From GWE2-42-39 sp963662895 (GTDB taxonomy: Bacteria; Bacteroidota; Bacteroidia; Bacteroidales; Prolixibacteraceae): a stretch of 64,000 nt of DNA. The stretch lies in the NCBI GenBank assembly GCA_963662895.1, contig OY759982.1:3534001-3598000 (forward strand), given 5' to 3'. A program made the translations under genes and the position numbers. Below the pieces are notes generated by a model, which saw only the letters and a list, made by a program, of their open reading frames with translations, made no database searches and had not been told where the DNA came from. This document shows positions 1 through 9,411 of the stretch, piece after piece. Numbering within the stretch: position 1 is the stretch's first letter; each line of letters starts with the position of its first letter.

Positions 1-1
1 C

Positions 2-862
2 GAAATTTATAAGAAAGAAAACTTTATTCCGACAGATTTAGAAAAGATTGAATCTCTACAAGAGGCTTTTCTCGTAGCAGAACCGGCAATTCAGAATGAG
101 CCGAATGTCGGCAAAAAAATAATTTTGATTGTTGAAGATGACCTTGAAATTGCGTACTACATCAAAAAACTTTTAACTCCCCTTTACTCTGTATTTACCA
201 AATATGACGGTGAAAGTGCATGGAGAAACTTATCTGAGATTAATCCCGATCTTATTATTAGTGACGTGTTAATGCCGGTTATGAACGGTTATGAACTTTG
301 CTCCAAAGTGAAAGGCAGTCTGGATTTCTGTCATATTCCTGTGATACTACTCACAGCAAAAACTCTTTTAGAAGAAAAAGTCAAAGGCCTTGAAAACGGG
401 GCCAATGCCTATGTTACCAAACCTTTTGAATCTGCATATTTAATAGCAGTAATAAAATCACAATTGAGAGATCGGGAATTACTGGGAGAAATTCTAAACA
501 GCAAAACAGATACTAGCCTAGTTAAAGAAGAGATGATATCTCCCAAAGATCAGGCTTTTATGGACCAACTATACGAATTGATGGCAACAGAGTTAGCAAA
601 CCCTGAAATTAACGTGACAGCTATTGCTGAAAAAATGAGAATGAGTCGAACCAAATTCTATCATAAAATAAAAGGACTGACAAACGAACAGCCCAATGTT
701 TTCTTTAAGAAATACAAACTGAATAAGGCCGCAGAACTTATTATCACCGGCCAATACAATGTAACTGAAATTTCAGAAATGACAGGCTTCATGAGTCTTG
801 CGCACTTTTCAAAGAGCTTTAAGAAACAATTTAGTTGTAATCCAAGCGAATATAGCGGATAG
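2..862 (+). CDS. Hybrid two-component regulator, C-terminal part (receiver + AraC-type HTH)
   Basis: The reading frame is open to the left window edge, so the gene is 5'-truncated by the window; the internal TTG at 125 is not a convincing start. About 286 residues are visible. Residues about 40-155 form a receiver domain with the acidic pair in VEDD, the likely phospho-acceptor Asp in IISDVLMP (about residue 88) and the conserved Lys in VTKPFE (about 140). Residues about 180-286 are an AraC-type helix-turn-helix ending in the usual FSKSFKKQF...NPSEY motif. This order is that of hybrid one-protein two-component systems of Bacteroidota, whose missing upstream part would be a sensor and histidine kinase. 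In that family the protein activates a nearby carbohydrate locus; the target here is not visible. Confidence 0.9.
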   Translation, partial: EIYKKENFIPTDLEKIESLQEAFLVAEPAIQNEPNVGKKIILIVEDDLEIAYYIKKLLTPLYSVFTKYDGESAWRNLSEINPDLIISDVLMPVMNGYELCSKVKGSLDFCHIPVILLTAKTLLEEKVKGLENGANAYVTKPFESAYLIAVIKSQLRDRELLGEILNSKTDTSLVKEEMISPKDQAFMDQLYELMATELANPEINVTAIAEKMRMSRTKFYHKIKGLTNEQPNVFFKKYKLNKAAELIITGQYNVTEISEMTGFMSLAHFSKSFKKQFSCNPSEYSG

Positions 863-1120
863 GACTTCTCAAAGGAAAGAATATTGTAAAGGCTGACGAC
901 GGGGTATTATGGATTATAAATACAATCAAGAAATTAAAAATGTATCCAGAGAAAAACTTATAAAGCATGCTATCAAATCTCTAACAACCAATAGAAAGCA
1001 ATCTTATTTACTAACAAAAGAACATCTCTCAAAAATAACAGACCACTTTAATTCCCTGTTATTTAGTGTCTGTCTATAAACTATAAATTATTGATAAATA
1101 GAATATTGTATATTTTTTCG
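863..1120. other. Gene-poor spacer with a 56-residue open frame
   Basis: No recognisable gene lies between the regulator and the decayed membrane protein. An ATG-initiated frame at 909-1079 (+) encodes 56 lysine-rich residues that match no family I recognise. A second overlapping frame starting just after the regulator stop is also open for about 33 codons. Either could be debris of a lost gene. I see no inverted repeat or clear promoter here. Confidence 0.3.
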
Positions 1121-1728
1121 TCACTTCATTTTCTTGTCATGAAGGTTTATCCTGCCAACCCATATCCCAATTAACAAAAATGCAAGCCATGGAAATACCG
1201 GGTGAAACCCATTAACAAAAAGGTTCCTCAGGAATCCTTTTATCGTGAAAAAATCAATGTACTCCATAGATTGCCAATTCCACCCGTACTCATAATTAAT
1301 GAATGGAAAAATCAGTGTATAACCGGCTATTATGATCAAAGAAGTGGCAATAAGCCATCTGCGTGAAACGGATAGAAAAAGTACACCCATAGAAAGGTAC
1401 AATCCATAATATGCAATATATCGGCAGGCCAGATAACGTAATAACTAAGTCCTGCCACAAAAAGAAATGCAGCCCTTTTTAATAAATTTATTTTTACTTG
1501 TATTAATTGCTGATTGTCATTTTTCTGTTTAGCGCTGTTGTACATTAGTGTCATACCTGCACCAGCTAATACAACAAAAAGAGCGGCTGCTTTTCCTGAA
1601 AGAATATCGACAAACACATAAAGCCAGCCTGATGTCTGGTTTGACATCACTACCTTAAAATTGACAAATATCATCCCGATAATTGCCAAACCACGGGCAA
1701 AATCAAAACCTATGATTCGTTGTTTCAT
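1121..1728 (-). pseudogene. Membrane acyltransferase-like protein (DUF1624/DUF418 type), frameshifted and short
   Basis: Two overlapping frames (1336-1728 and 1121-1402) join into one polytopic membrane protein. The first begins KQRIIGFDFARGLAIIGM, the signature start of the heparan-alpha-glucosaminide N-acetyltransferase-like (DUF1624)/DUF418 group. Continuity is lost after WPADILH, where loss of one base near 1412-1416 would turn the expected HYYGLYLSMG into HIMDCTF. The second frame continues with hydrophobic helices and a WLAFLLIGIWVGR segment, then stops. The joined product is only about 200 residues, shorter than the 350 or more usual for DUF418 proteins, so the C-terminal half also appears to be missing. 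A function should not be assumed. Confidence 0.6.
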
Positions 1729-1809
1729 TTGTCCTATCCTTTTAATCTGATTGATATTTCTTTTAATCTGATTAGTTGTTGATAATGAAATGGGAGTGTA
1801 AAAGAATTT

Positions 1810-2310
1810 TCAATAAATTCGAAAACATACATTATTACCGAAAAAATGACTCCGTATTCTAACGAATTTACTTAAGATTTCCGGGAATGTATTTTCAAAA
1901 AACTTTACAAACTCATTTAACAAACCGACTCTGGCATTTGTCGTTGAAATTGAAATTTCTTGTTTTCTTTCTTTTTCAACTAATTCAGATGATATCTTTT
2001 CATAAATATGAGCATAAGCTCTTGTATCAAAAAACCTTCTCACAGCTCCGGTCACCAAGGATACAATACCAAGTAACCCTAAATTGATTAGACCTGCATT
2101 TTTAGAGTTCAATAAATCGTTGATGGCAAATCCTATAAAAAGAGGAAATAATAATAAGATTACAGATTCAGCCAAAGCCATTACCATCGTGAAGCTTATT
2201 TTCAATTTAAATCTTCTGAAAATGTTTTGAAGTGTTATATCATTATTTTTCATGAAACTACTATTCCTTTCCTTCGACAAACATTTTAAAGTCTGAATCC
2301 ATTTTCTCAC
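1810..2310 (-). pseudogene. ABC-transporter-type six-TM protein, truncated
   Basis: The N-terminal about 140 residues look like the transmembrane region of a stand-alone ABC six-TM protein: amphipathic start, then hydrophobic segments around SFTMVMALAESVILLLFPLFIGFAI and LINLGLLGIVSLVTGAV. After FPEILSK the frame runs into a polar tail and stops. A neighbouring frame downstream stays open and hydrophobic (NSLEYGVIFSVMYVFEF) for about 44 codons, which suggests a frameshift near 1870 plus loss of the 3' end. No nucleotide-binding domain is present. The first start overlaps the stop of the upstream gene as ATGA; an internal ATG at 2253 with a purine-rich leader is the better match to the family start. 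Probably non-functional. Confidence 0.5.
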
Positions 2311-2711
2311 TTTTGTTTTCTTTTTGAAGTAGAATAATGAAAGACAGCACTTTTCAATTCCTTATCTTCGATTTTAAAAACCAACTTATCAGTTTCCCAT
2401 TCCTTTATCAATAATTTTATGCTCTCGCCTTTAGCATTGAACATTTTTATTGATTTTTCTTTGGCGTCATACGACCACTGCCCCGTTGATTGATTTCCTT
2501 CATCAACGCTTACATAAGTCATATCTTCATTGAAAAGCATAAAATCATCTTTGTCTTTTTCTTCGGGAGCATAGTCTATCCACATGTATGTATAATGATG
2601 GATATACCATTTTTTACACAAGTTTTCCTTCCATCCCGGGGTATTTGCCCCTACAAGATATGGGCTGAGTAAGGCAAAAAATATGGTTATAAGAGCCATC
2701 AGTAAAATCAT
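2307..2711 (-). CDS. Small exported protein, lipocalin-like (hypothetical)
   Basis: 134 residues starting with a hydrophobic segment (MILLMALITIFFALLSPYLVG) that could be a signal peptide or anchor. The rest is a strand-rich, charged domain of about 110 residues containing the pattern TGQWSYDAKEKSIKMFN...ESIKLLIKEWETDKLVFKI, which resembles the lipocalin-like small exported proteins common in Bacteroidota. It begins 13 bases after the RND pump gene, so it is probably the distal gene of the efflux operon. There is no catalytic motif, and the role is unknown. It overlaps the downstream six-TM remnant by four bases. Confidence 0.6.
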   Translation of the reverse strand: MILLMALITIFFALLSPYLVGANTPGWKENLCKKWYIHHYTYMWIDYAPEEKDKDDFMLFNEDMTYVSVDEGNQSTGQWSYDAKEKSIKMFNAKGESIKLLIKEWETDKLVFKIEDKELKSAVFHYSTSKRKQK

Positions 2712-2724
2712 TTTTTTTATTTTA

Positions 2725-5700
2725 TTATCGTTTAATTAATATTGAATACAAAAGAGGGACAATAACCAGGGTAAGCAGGGTTGCAACAAGCAATCCGGCC
2801 ATTAACGAAACAGCCAGTGGCGTAAACATTGCGCTACCGGAAAGAGACAGCGGAATCAGCGCCATCACAGTTGTTGCTGTTGTTACCATGATAGGCACAA
2901 ACCGCTGGTTGGATGAATCTTTACATGCATCGTGGATGCTCATTCCTTTTTTTCGGGCCCGGTTGATGAAGGTGATTAGCAGTATGGCATCGTTTACGAC
3001 AACTCCGATAAGGCTGGCGACCCCCAAAATAGCAGTAAACGATAATGGCTGCCCTGTTAGTAACAAGCCAATGACTGCCCCGATAAAGGACATTGGCAGT
3101 GTAAATAAAATCACTAATGGTTGTACGAATGAATTAAATTGGAGCATAAGGATGATGTAAACCAGGAAAATAGCCGCAAGTGCAGCTACCCCGAGGTTTC
3201 CTGTATCTTTTTTGTTCTCTTCGCGTTCGCCGTCGAAACTGATTTCTGTGCCCTTAGTATTCATATGTGGCATAATATTGTGTTCAATCTCATTAGCCAT
3301 ATCAATAGCGCTGAACCCAGCGGCAGCATCGCAGAACACGGTGATGTTACGTTCTTTATTGAGACGCCTGACAACAGGGTATTCTTTTTCCAGGTTGATA
3401 TCGGCGACTTGTTTTAATAATATTTTCTGATTTGTATTAGATGCTAATATTCCTAAGTTATCAAGGTTGTCTATAGAGTTAATGTTACCGCTCAATTTTA
3501 CGGGTATTTCTTTACCTGCGGTATGTAGTTTAGTAACCTCACTCCCCATTAGAGCTAGGTTTATCTGCCTTTCAATGTCGTATTGGCTTAATCCAAAAGA
3601 GGATGCAAAATTGTAATCAACATCGACAAAGTACTCGTAATTAAAACTGGATATGGTCGTACCGATTTTTTCGAGTCCGTTTATACTTTGTAAAGTATCT
3701 CTTATTGTTTTTGCAACTTCAATATTGCGGTATAGGTTATTACCTGAAATATTAACCTTAATTTGACCTCCGCCTGTTCCTGAAAGACTTAGCAGCCTTG
3801 TTTGTATGGAAGCCCCGGTAATATGTTCATTAAATAACTGTTGCAAATATGCAGCAAGCTCCTTCTTGTTCTCAAAACGTTCGCTTTTGTCAAGGTCAAA
3901 ATCAACCTTTACCTGGGCATATTCTTCCAGCGGGACATTTACCTCCATAAGCTGGTAAAAGCGGGGCAAAGGTTGTCCAATGGATGAAGTATAGCTAAGT
4001 ACCTCATTCTGCTTTTTCAATAATTGCTCAACATTTGCAACAATACTTTCTGTTTTTTTTATGTCATTGTCTTCCCCGTGTATGTCAATATAAAAAATGT
4101 CTTTATCTGCAGGCGGAAAATATTCTTTATGTAGCAAAGTAGTGAGGCTTAGGGATGCCAGTAATATTGCGACACTAATTCCGATTGTAAGTTTTTTATT
4201 TGCCAGCGCCTTGTTAAGCAGGTGTAAAAAGAATTTTCGCAGGTAATTTCGCCTGATTTTTGTTTTCTCCGATTTTTTAGAGAAGAGTACAGTTAAGGCT
4301 GGAATAGCAAGCATGGCAACAAAGTAGGATGCTGTTAAAGAGATGATGACAATTTGTGGGATCGATCCTAGCAAATCGCCGGCAGCCCCCGGCAAAAACA
4401 TAAGAGGGGAAAAAGCCGCAATGGTTGTTAAAGTTGAAGCAAGAACCGGCATGGCTGTTTCTTTAGCTCCCAGGTAGGCTGCCAGGTGTTTTTCTTTTCC
4501 TTTATTTAAATGCTCCTGAACAGCCTCAACCACAACAATGGCATTATCGACTAACAAGCCAAGTGCAATAATTAAAGCCGTAGTTGATATCTGATGGACT
4601 TTAATTTTAAAGAACCACATAGCAATATAAGTGATAAGAATAGATAATGGAATAGCGGTTGAAACTACAATTGCATTCCTCATGCCCAAGGCGATAAAAA
4701 CCACTATCAGTACGAAAAATATTCCCTGTAGAAGGTTCATCATAAAACTGGATATCGATTTGCTGATTGATTCCGGTTCAAATGAAACTTCGTTGATAAT
4801 TAAATCCTCAGGAAAATCCTTTTTTATTTCTTCAATCTCGCGCCTTACTTCTTTACCAATATGGATAATGTTTTTGTTAGGCTGAAAATAGCCCGATAAG
4901 AGCACTGCATTTTTACCGTTTTGTTTTGTCCTTGACTTAACATCGCTGCGTTCATCTACCGTAATTTCTGAAATATCTTTCAGGTATAGTGCCGAACCGT
5001 TTTCTTCTGAGGTGAAAAGGATGGTATTACCAATATCCTGCGCTTTGGAATAAGGTTTCGACACATTTACACTGATATAGCCTTGTTCTGTCCTTATACC
5101 TCCTGAAGGGATAGAGATATTTTGTGCCTCAATAATTTGTGCAATGTTCTCAATTGATATGGGATATTTTTGAAGTTTGGCAATATCTACTTTTATCTTG
5201 ATTTCTTTTGGAATTTTTCCTGTTAAATCAAACCGGGTAACCCCGCTTATTTTTGAAAGTTTTTTTTGAAATACATCGGCAAAGGCAGCCAACTGTTCAT
5301 AATCATAATTCTCACCGGAGAAACTGATTATCATCCCGGCTGTTTCAATCAGTTTTGTATCAATAACCGGTTCCTGTGCATCTTTAGGAAATTTAGCTTT
5401 TACCGTATTAATAATCCGACGTAATTCCTGCCATGATTTTTCAACCTTGGCTTCGTTTGTTAAACTCACTACTACGATTGATGCGCTGTTAAATGAATAG
5501 CTTTCCACCTTGTCGAAATCGGGGACTTCATTTATTGCATTTTCAACAGGGATGGTTATCAGTTGTTCCATATCCTCCAGCGAAGCTCCCGGATATACAG
5601 TAGTTATCATAGCCACCGGAACGGCAATATCCGGGTTTTCCTGCTTAGGTAAGTAATAGTAAAAGTAAAAGCCTACAATGGCTATTGCAATAGTAAGGAA

Positions 5701-5781
5701 TAGCGTAATCTTGCTATGCAATACTGGTATTGAAAGAAGCGACTGTTTTATCTGTGCTTTTGGCTGTGAATTATTGTTCAT
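2725..5781 (-). CDS. RND efflux pump, inner-membrane transporter (AcrB/MexB-like)
   Basis: 1018 residues, the usual length for the resistance-nodulation-division family. There is one N-terminal TM helix, a large periplasmic porter loop, a TM block around residues 340-530, a second periplasmic loop and a final TM block. The proton-relay region reads GLLVDNAIVVVE (about residue 405), with the first Asp retained and the second replaced by Asn; the pseudo-repeat in the second half reads GVVVNDAILLI. It would use the proton gradient to pump substrates through the periplasmic adaptor and TolC-like channel encoded just upstream (16-base gap). Substrate cannot be read from the sequence; drugs, detergents or metals are all possible. 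The ATG start fits the short cytoplasmic leader of the family. Confidence 0.93.
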   Translation of the reverse strand: MNNNSQPKAQIKQSLLSIPVLHSKITLFLTIAIAIVGFYFYYYLPKQENPDIAVPVAMITTVYPGASLEDMEQLITIPVENAINEVPDFDKVESYSFNSASIVVVSLTNEAKVEKSWQELRRIINTVKAKFPKDAQEPVIDTKLIETAGMIISFSGENYDYEQLAAFADVFQKKLSKISGVTRFDLTGKIPKEIKIKVDIAKLQKYPISIENIAQIIEAQNISIPSGGIRTEQGYISVNVSKPYSKAQDIGNTILFTSEENGSALYLKDISEITVDERSDVKSRTKQNGKNAVLLSGYFQPNKNIIHIGKEVRREIEEIKKDFPEDLIINEVSFEPESISKSISSFMMNLLQGIFFVLIVVFIALGMRNAIVVSTAIPLSILITYIAMWFFKIKVHQISTTALIIALGLLVDNAIVVVEAVQEHLNKGKEKHLAAYLGAKETAMPVLASTLTTIAAFSPLMFLPGAAGDLLGSIPQIVIISLTASYFVAMLAIPALTVLFSKKSEKTKIRRNYLRKFFLHLLNKALANKKLTIGISVAILLASLSLTTLLHKEYFPPADKDIFYIDIHGEDNDIKKTESIVANVEQLLKKQNEVLSYTSSIGQPLPRFYQLMEVNVPLEEYAQVKVDFDLDKSERFENKKELAAYLQQLFNEHITGASIQTRLLSLSGTGGGQIKVNISGNNLYRNIEVAKTIRDTLQSINGLEKIGTTISSFNYEYFVDVDYNFASSFGLSQYDIERQINLALMGSEVTKLHTAGKEIPVKLSGNINSIDNLDNLGILASNTNQKILLKQVADINLEKEYPVVRRLNKERNITVFCDAAAGFSAIDMANEIEHNIMPHMNTKGTEISFDGEREENKKDTGNLGVAALAAIFLVYIILMLQFNSFVQPLVILFTLPMSFIGAVIGLLLTGQPLSFTAILGVASLIGVVVNDAILLITFINRARKKGMSIHDACKDSSNQRFVPIMVTTATTVMALIPLSLSGSAMFTPLAVSLMAGLLVATLLTLVIVPLLYSILIKR

Positions 5782-5797
5782 CGGAAATAAGTGATTT

Positions 5798-6871
5798 TTA
5801 GTTTGTAACTTTTACCCGGTAACCTTCTTTGATGTTTGCCGCCCCTTTTGTGATAAGCATTTCGTTTTCGTTTAACCCGCTGACCCTTACTTTGTCACCC
5901 GAAAAATCAATAATGTTTATATATTTCTTTCGAAGCCGGTTGTTTTCTACCACATTTACATAGCTTTCACCATCGTTATATACATGGTTTATCGAAATCC
6001 AGATTCCGGTTTGTTTTTCGGAATCGATAAAAATTTTTACCGTTTGTCCGACAACAGGTGGTTTTTTCAATGAATCATCCGAAAAAACAATTTTAATGGT
6101 ATGTCTGAATGTTTGTATATCGGGCAGCGAGGAAATATAAGAAATGCTTCCTCCTATTTTCTGGTTTTGGTACCTCACAACAGCATTCGAACCTACAGAT
6201 ACTTTACCCATATCCTTTTGAGCAATAGCCGTTTCTGTAAAAACACCAGTTCCCTGCACAATAACGGTTTCTGCCCCTGCCTCAATTATTTCTCCTGTTT
6301 TGGGTATTATGTCAGAAACAATCCCATCAGACAGGGCAATTAAAGTTGCATGGTTCAAATCGTCCTGTTTGGCTTGTTGGTTTATTTTGGCCTGTTGTGA
6401 GTCTTTTTCTTTTACATCCCCGTCAAGCCGGGCTTTGTCCAGGTCTGTCTCCGATATGCCTCCCGATTCAAACGCTTTTTTCAGATTTGCATAATATCTG
6501 TTTGCTTCTTCGTAAGCACTCTGGGCTTGTTCAAATTGCTGTTCTGCTGCATTTAATGCTAATTTCAGCCCTGTGGTTTCCAGTTGAACAAGTTTTGTCC
6601 CTTTTGCAACCCGTTGATTTTTTCGTACAAAAATCTGTTCTATTTTACCCGGAACAACAAAACTGTAGTTTACGATCTGAGAACTGATAATGCCAAAGTA
6701 TTCCAGTTGTTTGATCCTTGTTGTCCGCTTTAGAGTTTCAACTTCAACAGGGAAAGTCGTGTTATTAACCGGTTCTGTGTTCCTGTTTTCACAAGCGTAA
6801 AATATCACAGAAAAGAAGATAAGGACAGCGATAATGTTAAGCTTGTTTCTGATTTTAAGAAAGTTATTCAT
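5798..6871 (-). CDS. RND efflux periplasmic adaptor (HlyD/AcrA family), lipoprotein
   Basis: 357 residues from the ATG at 6871, four bases after the TolC-like stop. An alternative in-frame start at 6892 lies inside the upstream gene and precedes the signal sequence, so it is less likely. The N-terminus has a hydrophobic segment ending FYAC, a lipobox placing Cys at about residue 26. A biotinyl-lipoyl-like strand region (GKIEQIFVRKNQRVAKGTKLVQLE) is followed by a helical hairpin, the second lipoyl half (LSDGIVSDIIPKTGEIIEAG) and beta-barrel and membrane-proximal domains. It would bridge the RND pump and the outer-membrane channel in the periplasm. The order channel-adaptor-pump on one strand is a complete tripartite efflux operon. 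Confidence 0.92.
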   Translation of the reverse strand: MNNFLKIRNKLNIIAVLIFFSVIFYACENRNTEPVNNTTFPVEVETLKRTTRIKQLEYFGIISSQIVNYSFVVPGKIEQIFVRKNQRVAKGTKLVQLETTGLKLALNAAEQQFEQAQSAYEEANRYYANLKKAFESGGISETDLDKARLDGDVKEKDSQQAKINQQAKQDDLNHATLIALSDGIVSDIIPKTGEIIEAGAETVIVQGTGVFTETAIAQKDMGKVSVGSNAVVRYQNQKIGGSISYISSLPDIQTFRHTIKIVFSDDSLKKPPVVGQTVKIFIDSEKQTGIWISINHVYNDGESYVNVVENNRLRKKYINIIDFSGDKVRVSGLNENEMLITKGAANIKEGYRVKVTN

Positions 6872-6875
6872 TGTT

Positions 6876-8258
6876 TTATTTATTATTTCCAAGTGCTTTG
6901 TTATAGTCTATTTTGCTGCATTCGTAATTGTAAATGGCATAATAAAAGTTTAATTGTGCCTTTTTCAGGTCTTCACTATATTTGCGTAAATCCAGTTGTG
7001 ATATTAATCCTGAGCCGGCATTCTTTTGTGCCAGTTCATATCCTTTCCGGGCAGTATTCAGGGTTGATTCAGCCGATTTGACTATCTCAACTTCTTCCTG
7101 TAGTTTCATTTGTAAATTCGATATCTCAATTCGGATTTGTTGTTCTGCATCTTCCCTTTGCATCTCCGAAATATGTTGTCTGATTTTAGCTTTCTGCACT
7201 TGTGTTGCCTGGTAACCCCCTGAACATATAGGGATGGTTAATGTGAGGCCAACATAAAAAGGCTTGTTCTCATTCTCATTAAATTTCCATTTATCGGAAT
7301 TGCTCATGTAACTATAGCCCAGTTGCCCGGTAACAACTGGTAAAAATTCAGATTTTTCTTTTTTAACTGAGATTTTCTGAAAGTCGATGTTCTTTATCGC
7401 CATTTGGTAATCTTCTCTTTTTTCTAAAACAGCATCAATAGATGGGACCTGAAACGATTCGTTTTTGAATAAATATTGATTTTCGAGAACTATAGAATCT
7501 GCAGCATTTAGTCCGGCTATAATTTTCAGATTGCATAAAAGTATCAGGTAGTTGCGTTTTGCTTGTTTTGCCTGGGGGATTTGATTCTCCCAATGGACTT
7601 TTGCCTGAAGAAAATCCATTTCGGAAATCAACTTATTCTCATACTTGTTTTTTGCTGCCAAGTAGTTCTCTTTTGCATTTTTTTCTGTTAACCGGTTCAG
7701 TTCATAAACATGTTCCATAAGAACAGTTTGCAAAAACATTTTTTTTGCATTGTTTATTATTTCTTTTGCCTTGTTTTCATATTTCAACCCTTCGATATCG
7801 GAATAAATCCGGGAGCTTTTAAGTTCATATAAGGTTTTAAACGACAGTAGATTCTGTTGTAATAGAAAGTTGGCCTGAAAATCGTTTTTAAAGCCTGCCG
7901 CAAACTTTTGCATTTTAACAGGCGCTTCGCCGGTTTCCGGATCAATGTTGGAAAAATCGGGAAATTCAAAATACACATACTGCTCGTTGAAATTTCGTTG
8001 GTAACCTCCCTGAAAATTAACCTGGGGCAATAGGCTGGCAACCGCCTCGTTGGTTGCCTTTTGTTCAAAATCCTTTTCTGCTTTGCTGATCTTTAGTTGC
8101 AGGTTTGCCTGATTGACCCTGGCTACAAAATCGTCAAGGTTGAATTTATGGTCAGCCCCCTGGGCATATAAAAACTGACTGGCTGCGCAATACAGCAATA
8201 GCGTAAATAAGATATGCTTAAAGCCTTTCTCTTTTCGAATAATTTTAGCTGTTTTCAT
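6876..8258 (-). CDS. Outer-membrane efflux channel, TolC family
   Basis: 460 residues with an N-terminal signal peptide (HILFTLLLYCAASQFLYAQ) and two OEP/TolC repeats rich in long heptad-like helices, for example AEKDFEQKATNEAVASLLPQ in the first half and QIRIEISNLQMKLQEEVEIV in the second. The pattern PVVTGQLGYSY...FYVGLTLTIPI is the typical beta-strand pair of the family. It is the first gene of the efflux operon and is followed by the adaptor after four bases. About 190 bases upstream lie before the LytTR regulator gene, containing candidate operator repeats. It forms the outer-membrane exit duct of the pump. Confidence 0.92.
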   Translation of the reverse strand: MKTAKIIRKEKGFKHILFTLLLYCAASQFLYAQGADHKFNLDDFVARVNQANLQLKISKAEKDFEQKATNEAVASLLPQVNFQGGYQRNFNEQYVYFEFPDFSNIDPETGEAPVKMQKFAAGFKNDFQANFLLQQNLLSFKTLYELKSSRIYSDIEGLKYENKAKEIINNAKKMFLQTVLMEHVYELNRLTEKNAKENYLAAKNKYENKLISEMDFLQAKVHWENQIPQAKQAKRNYLILLCNLKIIAGLNAADSIVLENQYLFKNESFQVPSIDAVLEKREDYQMAIKNIDFQKISVKKEKSEFLPVVTGQLGYSYMSNSDKWKFNENENKPFYVGLTLTIPICSGGYQATQVQKAKIRQHISEMQREDAEQQIRIEISNLQMKLQEEVEIVKSAESTLNTARKGYELAQKNAGSGLISQLDLRKYSEDLKKAQLNFYYAIYNYECSKIDYNKALGNNK

Positions 8259-8361
8259 GGATACATCTTTGCAATATCAATTTTTGGTCGAATTATTTTT
8301 TGCAAAAATGAAGGGTGTTTGGGACGCGAAAAAATGAAAGGGATAGTACTAAAAATATAGG

Positions 8362-8422
8362 GGTGAATGGTTTCTTTTTGTGCTAAAAGAGCATTTACCC
8401 CAAATACCAGTGGTAAATGGGG
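8362..8422. promoter_or_regulatory. Candidate operator: GGTRAATGG direct repeat and imperfect palindrome
   Basis: The nonamer GGTGAATGG at 8362-8370 recurs as GGTAAATGG at 8412-8420, same orientation, 50 bases apart (close to five helical turns). On the minus strand these read CCATTCACC and CCATTTACC, similar in shape to known LytTR-domain targets. The second copy lies in a 25-base imperfect palindrome at 8398-8422 (CCCCAAATACCA against TGGTAAATGGGG, two mismatches per arm). The site sits between the LytTR gene and the efflux operon, so either could be its target. The palindrome could alternatively help end the LytTR transcript. Confidence 0.35.
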
Positions 8423-8447
8423 GACAATACCAATTGTTGTTTATCAG

Positions 8448-9305
8448 TTAATTAAACGAGGTGGTTTGCTTTTTGAGTTCGGAGACATAACTTCGGGAAA
8501 CAGGGATGGTCGATTCAGGAGCTCGCTGGAGTTTCACGTCAAAACCGGCCGTGGTTTTTTTTGCCGATTCAATTTTTTTCGAGTTAATCATGTACGACCT
8601 GTGACATCGGATAACGGGAGTATCGGATAAATCTTTTTCCAATTTTTTTATAGTATTTCTCACCAGTATTTTGGTCAGCATGTTATTTTCAGTATAATAT
8701 ACTTCCACATAATTGTCAGCCGACTTAATGTATATCAGATTTTGTACATCAACAACAAGCTTATCCACCCCGGCTTCATCTTTAATTACAATATATTGCT
8801 GAAAAATAAGCACTTGCTCTTTTTCTTTTGTGGCCGACAGAGCATCTCTGAAGTAGGTATATGTTAAAAACAAAAAATAAGGCAATACCATAATTAAGGA
8901 GTACGCTGCTAAGTTTTCTAACCACAAGAAGATTATTGGCTGTGTGCCGTTTTTTATCAGAATATCAAGAAATGTCCATAAAACAGATGCCAAAATCGCT
9001 TCAATAAAAAACCAGCCAACTAAACCGGTAATTGTTAATTTATCAGCTTTAAAAACAGGTCTTAGAACAAACTGCGATATGATTAAAACAACAAACACAA
9101 GAGTCATTGCCATAAACAACTCAACAAAAACCTCTTGCGCCGGAATGTTTTCATCATAATAAAGGCCGAAAGGTTGAAAGAAATTCAGAAAAACGAATGC
9201 TGAAACAGTAGTGAAAAAGACCAAACTGAACCTTCGGTTTGTTGAGGAAAAGTCAATTTTTTGATTTTTCAGATTATGGATATTGTATATTATACTACTA
9301 TGCAT
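8448..9305 (-). CDS. Membrane-anchored LytTR-family transcriptional regulator
   Basis: 285 residues. Residues about 27-155 hold four hydrophobic segments (for example FFTTVSAFVFLNFFQPFGLYY, MTLVFVVLIISQFVL and LAAYSLIMVLPYFLFLTYTYF). Residues about 185-280 form a LytTR DNA-binding domain with the characteristic LIYIKSADNYVEVYY, FVRNT-like linker and IRCHRSYMINSKKI motifs. No kinase or receiver domain is present, so this is the one-component membrane type frequent in Bacteroidota. It lies directly upstream of, and on the same strand as, the efflux operon, 190 bases away, which suggests that it controls that operon in response to a membrane signal; this is inference from position. Confidence 0.88.
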   Translation of the reverse strand: MHSSIIYNIHNLKNQKIDFSSTNRRFSLVFFTTVSAFVFLNFFQPFGLYYDENIPAQEVFVELFMAMTLVFVVLIISQFVLRPVFKADKLTITGLVGWFFIEAILASVLWTFLDILIKNGTQPIIFLWLENLAAYSLIMVLPYFLFLTYTYFRDALSATKEKEQVLIFQQYIVIKDEAGVDKLVVDVQNLIYIKSADNYVEVYYTENNMLTKILVRNTIKKLEKDLSDTPVIRCHRSYMINSKKIESAKKTTAGFDVKLQRAPESTIPVSRSYVSELKKQTTSFN

Positions 9306-9411
9306 CTGGTTTGTTTTCTGATATGATATCTTTTAACATTGAATAGTTGCTTACAATAGCAAATTTAATAAATATAAAAGGTATTGAGTTTAAAATATTT
9401 TAATGATTTAT

